DNA of 64,000 bases from Pseudoscleropodium purum (lineage: Eukaryota; Streptophyta; Bryopsida; Hypnales; Brachytheciaceae): NCBI GenBank assembly GCA_963969395.1, contig OZ017798.1:16298173-16362172 (forward strand). The letters are read 5' to 3'. Positions 57,101-64,000 of this stretch are shown piece after piece. The notes below the pieces were generated by a model that saw only the letters and a list, made by a program, of their open reading frames with translations, had not been told where the DNA came from and made no database searches. How positions within the stretch are numbered: the first letter of the stretch is position 1; every line of letters starts with the position of its first letter. Position numbers and translations under genes: made by a program.

Positions 57101-58600
57101 TGAAATAAAACCAACTCTTCTATATTCCATTCTATAAGAGAGTATAAGACTTTAAATTCCTTTAACTTAGAATTTGTACTATAAGGTTTTGAGAAAAAGG
57201 ATTTTCTAGATGGACAATTGAAATGAGAGGTTGGAAGAAAACATTCGATAAAAGGAATTTGATTTTTATTCTTTAAAAAATTCCTAATAAAAAGTAGGTA
57301 CAAGATGGAGAAAAAAAAATTTGAAGCCTAAATTTTTTAATATACATTACTTGTAGTGTAATACTAATTTTTCATATTTTCAAAAGTTTTATATGCCATA
57401 TGCAACAAAATCAATAGAAGTTTTATACTTTTACTTCAAATTTGAAAGAAATTGATGAATATCAATGGCTTAGAAAAGTTGAATATGCTTGCATCTCAAG
57501 ATTATTTTGCACATAGAAAGAAAAATCAATAATAATAATAAATATAATATGATATAATGATGATAATAAGAGGATTGAACTACAGGGGTTGAGAATCACT
57601 CCAAGACAAGATTACATTCAACATTTCATGCACAAAAAGAATTTTGCATGATTTACTAAAATATAAGAGCATCCACACTTATACTCCAAACAAGTGACCT
57701 CAATGACTCCTCAATGGACCACATGAGAAAAGGTTTCCTTCAAATCCTTGTAAGAGGTAGAATATCAATGGGTTACAAAACAAGACAAGGTCTAAAATAA
57801 TCATGGCAAGTGCAACCACTCTAGAGTTTAAATTTGGTGTATTTTTAATATGATTGTTTGATCTTATCAGAGGTTGACTCCTTGCTTCAAATCATTTATG
57901 ATCTTCTAGGGAGGCACTATGTGATTGTTTGGAATTGGGAGTGTAGACAACTTACTATTGAGTATTGACCGGCCTTAACCCTTAAATGATGATGAGGCTA
58001 AAAAATGTCCAATGGATGACTTGAATCAAAGAAACAAAGAATGCACCGATTGGTTCAATAATCAAAGTTTTTTTGATGACTACCTTGATCATTATGCCAC
58101 ATTTAACTACTTCTAGAATATTCCTTGAATTTTGGACTAAAGATCATAGGGGCCCTCAATCATAGGATCGAAAGTTCCCATGATGTTTTGCATAGATTTC
58201 TCAATGCTTTGCATTACCTCCTAATGACAAATTTTTTTTCTCATGATGACTATTACTAATCTTGGACTTTCAAAAGTTCAAAAGTAGTTAACCCTAGATG
58301 GGCCTAAAGACCCTTTGTAACCATATTGTATATTGTGTATTTAGTGATATTTGATAAAAAAAAACCATTTATCAAATACTTTTCAATTCAAAATAAATTA
58401 ATGATCATGATAGAATATGAATAATAATTTATTAGAGTTGATATATTAAACCACAATTGAAAAGTTATAAGGCCAAATACATGCCATATACGTGGACCCC
58501 AAGGGCCTTCCAAGGGTAAATGTGGCATTCATGGGGATCCCCATATTTCAAGGATTAAAGAAAACACCAAGAGCAAGCTCTTTATGTCATAAAGTGAGGG
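54190..58600. other. Intergenic DNA
   Basis: 54360-54720 is GC-richer, with plus-strand frames containing Trp- and Gly-rich sequence (54266-54760) but no recognised domain. It may be a decayed gene or promoter sequence. From 54750 to 58600 the DNA is AT-rich with no gene-like frame. Confidence 0.4.
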
Positions 58601-59189
58601 CCACTTTTCTTGAGTATGGGTGCGGGTGCTCTAAAGAAGGTTCACTCCAGAGGGACCATCGTAGATCCATCGTTTCGGAACTGACGACAGTTACGCGGCA
58701 GGACCCTGGGACTGAGATTTTCTCGGTTAGTACCTTCTCCGACAGAAATCATGTTGCATAACTTGAGTCTTGCTCTTGATCTGGGGTGACAGTGGGACTC
58801 TGAATTTCGAAGCAGGTACACCCTTATCAAATCAGCAATGGCTTCAAACACAGGGCATTGGTAAGAAACAGTTAACATGCGATTCATAGCACATACACAA
58901 CTAGAAGGAGAGTTGAATTAACGCAAGATCGTAAGCCCACGCTGTTGGAGCTGGTGCATTGAATTGCAACTTCTCATTCCTTAAAAATTGTACATTTCAC
59001 AATGCCAATTTTTTTGGCGGGCGTGCAATTGCAGACTCTAAGTCAGGATGGTCGGTTGTATTAATTTGTTAATGATCCTAAAACATCGGTTAACCCCCAA
59101 AATTCCTAGTGACCATTCGATCTCTGACTCTGAAAACTACCTAGAGATTGAAGTTTAGCTCAAAATTCCTGGCCACGAGTTCGTAAATC
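58601..59189. other. GC-richer stretch, possible gene remnant
   Basis: A minus-strand frame at 58887-58642 (81 codons from an ATG, containing CPVFEAIADLIRVYLLR) and an overlapping plus-strand frame (58492-58761) are present. Neither is recognised. The sequence changes character sharply at about 58620, which suggests an insertion or duplication boundary. Confidence 0.35.
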
Positions 59190-59414
59190 TGAATTGAACT
59201 CTATGTAGTATCGCATTTCAATTCGAGTCCTTCACAATGTAGGAGTCTAAAAAGCAGAATGACTGAACTCGCTGCTGTTGTACAAGAATTGCGATCGTGC
59301 TATAACGAGATGTACAGATTCACTATCAAAATCGGTGTGGAGGTGGGGCGGCATGGAAGCAATCGCCTCCAAAAGAGAAAGTGCGCTTGTAAATTAATCC
59401 TGTTGAAATTTTCA

Positions 59415-60095
59415 TTACGAGTTAGGCGATCCGAACGACATCTGCGACACCAACTGCGCAGTGAGCGCGAATCCCGACGCGGACGGCGTTCGCGACATCC
59501 GCCCAGTCGACGGCGTGCGTCGCAAGCTCCCTAGGCGGCTGTCGACACTGTTGAGCGGATCTCGTGACGCACCCAACGCCAGCGACACCATGAGCGCGCG
59601 ACGCTTCATGCGGCGCGCCTTCGTCCGCCCCGTCTCCTTGAGGAATTTCTGGCCGTCGACGATATCCGCCAAGACCGCGTTCACTCTGTCCACCATCGCT
59701 GGGCTTGAATCATTCTCGTCCACTGCAACTCCAGTGTCGTCGTCGTCGTCGAATTCAAAAATCTCCTCGTCTGCTTGCAGTTTCTTGGACATGTAATTCC
59801 CAAACCCCCTAGACGTGAAGTTATCAAACCCGTTGGACGTGAAGTAGTTGTTGCTCTGGAGCATCGCTGGAGGAACGGAGCTAATTCTCATGAACACTCG
59901 CGACGCGGATCGGTTCAACTTTGGTGATTTCTGAATCGTACAGAAGGCTCGGAAGCTCCGGGAACTCCGAAGCGCGAAACCTCGAATTCGCGGCAACGAA
60001 GACGACGTTTTCCTGCTGGGAGGCTTGTTCAAATCAGCTACTACTCTCCCTTGCAACGCCGAAGACACAACGATACCCCGACTTGTCGCCGCCAT
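59415..60095 (-). CDS. Paralogue P2 of an unrecognised plant protein (226 residues)
   Basis: A single open exon from ATG 60095 (MAATSRGIVVSSALQGRV), in the same orientation as P1 and about 6.3 kb away. It is similar along its whole length: the transit-like N-terminus, VNAVLADIVDGQKFLKETGR, the basic KARRMKRRALMVSLALGAS segment, DPLNSVDSRLGSLR and the phosphosite-like Ser/Thr-Pro tail. Two features are specific to P2. One is a three-fold 8-residue repeat (NYFTS, NGFDNFTS, RGFGNYMS; 24-bp units at about 59790-59860). The other is an acidic run DDDDD encoded by a gtc/gac microsatellite at about 59728-59746. The protein family is not recognised. Full-length conservation despite many silent differences indicates purifying selection on both copies. 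Confidence 0.82.
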   Translation of the reverse strand: MAATSRGIVVSSALQGRVVADLNKPPSRKTSSSLPRIRGFALRSSRSFRAFCTIQKSPKLNRSASRVFMRISSVPPAMLQSNNYFTSNGFDNFTSRGFGNYMSKKLQADEEIFEFDDDDDTGVAVDENDSSPAMVDRVNAVLADIVDGQKFLKETGRTKARRMKRRALMVSLALGASRDPLNSVDSRLGSLRRTPSTGRMSRTPSASGFALTAQLVSQMSFGSPNS

Positions 60096-60240
60096 ATGAA
60101 ACCTTTCTGCAATCTCGAAACCCAAAAAACTCGAGGAAACTCAATCTGGTAGCAAATGAATTGAAATTTGTTGCGAAGGTAGAGAACTTTTGTGTTTTTG
60201 AGGCAAAACGCAAAGAGATCACTGCACCTCCGACTCTGTA

Positions 60241-60287
60241 GCTTTATATGAGCTCTCGAGGATGTGGAAGAATTGTTGAAAAGCTGC
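60241..60287 (-). promoter_or_regulatory. Core promoter of P2: TATA box plus conserved upstream word
   Basis: On the minus strand, CATATAAAGC (60250-60241) is preceded by GCAGCTTTTCAACAATTCTT then CCACATC (60287-60261). It is shared with P1. The leader is about 120 bp. Confidence 0.6.
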
Positions 60288-60299
60288 AATCACGTCGAT

Positions 60300-61399
<1,100 letters not shown>

Positions 61400-61630
61400 C
61401 ATCTACTTTTAGGGGGCATGAACCTTTAAAGGTTAATTTACCCTTAAATACCGAAGGGGTAACCCTTGAAATCATCCTTTTCTATTAACATGTGAATGAC
61501 TAGCCTCTAAAATTGCAAAAGTTGTCATTGGAAGTCAAACTATTGTAGAAGATCTTCCTTTTCCAAAACAAATTTTAAGAATGAAGAATTACACTTTTAT
61601 CCTATACAATTTCATCCATTAGATACAAAA
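61400..61630 (+). repeat. Dispersed repeat family R, 3' fragment
   Basis: Related to 6175-6370: 'ggtaacccttgaaatcatc', 'cattggaagtcaaact', 'gaagatcttccttttc', 'tacacttttatcctatac'. Non-coding. Confidence 0.5.
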
Positions 61631-62869
61631 CGTTCGCCTTAGGCCTTAGGGTTCAAAGGTTAAGCATGCATTATTTGAACCCCATATGAGTTAGTAATGA
61701 AATTTTTAAGTATTTTTTGTTCAAATGTGTACTAAAAATTTCAAAGGTGTACCTAAAATAGATACTAGACTCTATTAGGCATACCTAGACCAAAGCTTTT
61801 ATTTCTGGTGAAATTTTGGTAGACTATAAAAAATCTGACCTCTTTGGCTTCATCCCTTTAAAAATTGACCTTTGAAGTAAGGCCAACAGGAGGGATACAA
61901 ATCCAAAATAAAAGCCTTGACCTAGACCATTATGTTGTGATACAATGTACATTTTGTACATCAATATCTAGGTTTTAGTATTGTTTTTTGGTCCAAATGT
62001 AGGTGTCACATTTTTGAACATATGAGTATACACGAAAATGCCAAAGTTAGTTTTCTACTTCATATTTTGATGGATCAACATCATCCTAAATCAATTGCAA
62101 GTTGACATGTGGCACTTTCTAGTAAAAATTACTTAATTTGAAGCAAATGTGATAAAAAAAAATAGAAGGTCATTTGTATAATGGCTATTGAAATCATTAT
62201 GATTGGAATGAGCCCTCTAAGAGCCCCCTAGACAGTCACTATGAAGAACTTCTAAACTCAATGATAAGCATTTTTTTAGCCTTTCATATATAATATCTTC
62301 TATCCCCAACCACATCATTAAATTGTTTGATATTGCTCCCACTCCTTGAAGTTGTTTTCACTTAGAATATTCAATTGAATAGTATAGAAACTTGTACAAG
62401 ATAACAATTTCTTAAGACAATGTATAAGCTACATTGCCACTTAGATAATAGTTTTGTCTTCATAGTTTTGGAAGGCTATTGAAGGATTTATTCTCACCCT
62501 AATAGATAAATTAACCCACTTGCATTGCTTTCATTTATTCAATTAGTGTGCCCCATAGTACTAATAGTAATTTGCAACAATTTGAAAATTATGTGAATTT
62601 ATGAGATATACTAATTTGAAAGTTTAGAATATTTTTGATTAAATAAATATAATATATTCTATACCTAGCCAAAATATAATGTAATTACTATCCACTTTTC
62701 ATTTCTTTTCATCTATTTTTATAAAATTTCACCCAAATTCACATTAAATTCATCTAAACTTTACTAACAGTGAAGCCACATGCTTTTGAAATTCATTCAA
62801 TTAGTGTAAGGGTTTTGGTTATTGTACTATTCAAATGTGTTCATAGAATTAATTGAATTACCTTAAGTA
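61631..62869. other. AT-rich intergenic DNA
   Basis: No gene-like frame recognised. Confidence 0.5.
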
Positions 62870-63167
62870 ATGGCCAATTTCATTAAAATGGTAGTAATTC
62901 TGTTAATTTGGCACTTTTAGTAATTCAAACCGCACAATTTGAATTATTTTTTCTATATTAGTATTAGATTTTTGAAATCTGCATACTTCCTAGATATTTG
63001 AAATCTATACTAGTCCTAGATTTTCAAACTAATTGGTCTGATATCTATGTTAGTCCAAAATTCATGAAATCTAAAACTGACCTAGATATTAGCAATATAT
63101 ACTTGTCTAAAATGTCAAGGTGTGAAAATGACACATTGAATATCACCATTTTAATGAAATTTGCCAT
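62870..63167. mobile_element. MITE, family M1, copy 2
   Basis: About 298 bp with inverted ends: ATGGCCAATTTCATTAAAAT at the left and ATGGCAAATTTCATTAAAAT in reverse complement at the right. The interior repeats 'tgaaatctatattagtcctaga'-type words. The same termini bound 3329-3576. Confidence 0.7.
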
Positions 63168-64000
63168 AGTATCATGAAATGGGTATGAATAAAAACTAAC
63201 CTTCATTCTTTAAAGTATAATTGAATGAAAATGAATTTATAATTTAGATCAAAGATTGGGTGATATAGAATGTAAAAAGTTAATAGAATTCAACCCTTTG
63301 AGAAATTGAGTGGATTATAAATGTTTTTAAGAGGCTTTTTGCCAAAGTTACACACAAAGGGATGAAATACAAACAAGTAGGTTGAAAAAAAAACTATTTA
63401 TTTATTGATGATGTGGATAGCTTGGTCATCCAATGCTTTATGATTTTTGTCCAAGGCTCCATGTCAATTCATATAGGAATAGAAAAGTAAAAAACTCACA
63501 AAATTGAAGATCTTATATCTAGAGTATTTTCAAATTAGAATTTTTTTTTCCAAAAAAATCCCAGCATGCTCTTTTAGAAGTTAATTACTAGCTAGTAGGA
63601 ATAGAAATGTATTAAATTATTGTCATACAATAGACTTACTATAATAATGTTTATTTGGCAATGCAATTTGTGCTAGCTTTAATACAAATGTAGCACACAA
63701 CCATTTGCAACCATGGGTTGTAGTAGTTATAAATTTTACTAAATTTGGCAAAAAATTTACTTGAAAACCTTGCAACTACATGTCCATTGAATTAAGGGTT
63801 TGAAATCATTTCATTTTTGCCACATTGTACATTTGAATTGACATTAGGGAGACAAGGTGCAAAAGACTTGGTAGCATGGGATTGCAAGTTGATCTCCATA
63901 CAAGAGGTAATTGAATAGAACTATATATAGATGAACTTTCAATATGGACCATGCACCTGGAATCGAGGTGGCTTGATTTTTGCTATTCATGTGGCGTAGA
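63168..64000. other. AT-rich intergenic DNA
   Basis: Nothing recognised. Confidence 0.5.

Overview
This is a nuclear window from a land plant. It has AT-rich intergenic DNA, spliced genes with GT-AG introns, a plant-specific bHLH factor and a probable plastid DnaJ-type zinc-finger protein. The low gene density (four host genes in 64 kb), plant protein families and absence of recognisable LTR-retrotransposon coding sequence would fit a non-seed plant such as a moss, but that lineage call is a weak inference. All gene models were assembled by eye from reading frames and splice phases.

Layout. 1-12.5 kb is AT-rich DNA with decayed repeats, a MITE, tandem arrays and a duplicated GC-richer block (8.57-9.8 kb, second copy 36.9-39.4 kb). 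13.36-15.13 kb (minus) is a five-exon group IVc bHLH gene (ILR3/bHLH105-like), an iron-homeostasis regulator family. 18.236-30.032 kb is one very large DNA transposon (11,797 bp). It has hAT-like termini (TAGGG.../...CCCTG), a perfect 8-bp target-site duplication (AAAATATA), and a related empty site visible elsewhere in the same window. It carries three genes: gene A (minus; new N-terminal domain, coiled coil, RING-H2), gene B (plus; the same N-terminal domain plus a Gly/Ser/Tyr-rich tail) and gene C (plus; kinase-like). No known transposase is recognisable. Five GC-rich clusters of a GTCCGCC motif sit at both ends of the element and about 200 bp upstream of each of its three genes. This is the most striking signal in the window.

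30-48 kb holds further TIR and foldback elements and tandem repeats in AT-rich DNA. 49.31-52.53 kb (plus) is a four-exon DnaJ-type Cys-rich protein gene. 53.09-53.73 and 59.42-60.10 kb (both minus) are two intronless paralogues of an unrecognised plant protein, duplicated with their promoters and 3' flanks. The remainder to 64 kb is AT-rich, with a 105-bp AT microsatellite and a second copy of the 3.3-kb MITE family.

The host genes do not form an obvious pathway. The genes of the giant element look like one unit, because they share a promoter-proximal motif with the element's ends. Gene B is open. Gene A has three in-frame stops (all explicable as C-to-T changes at Gln codons) and a probable frameshift in a 5-bp repeat. 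Gene C has one frameshift that coincides with an 8-bp slippage duplication. The element is therefore recent enough to be reconstructed, but this copy is decaying.
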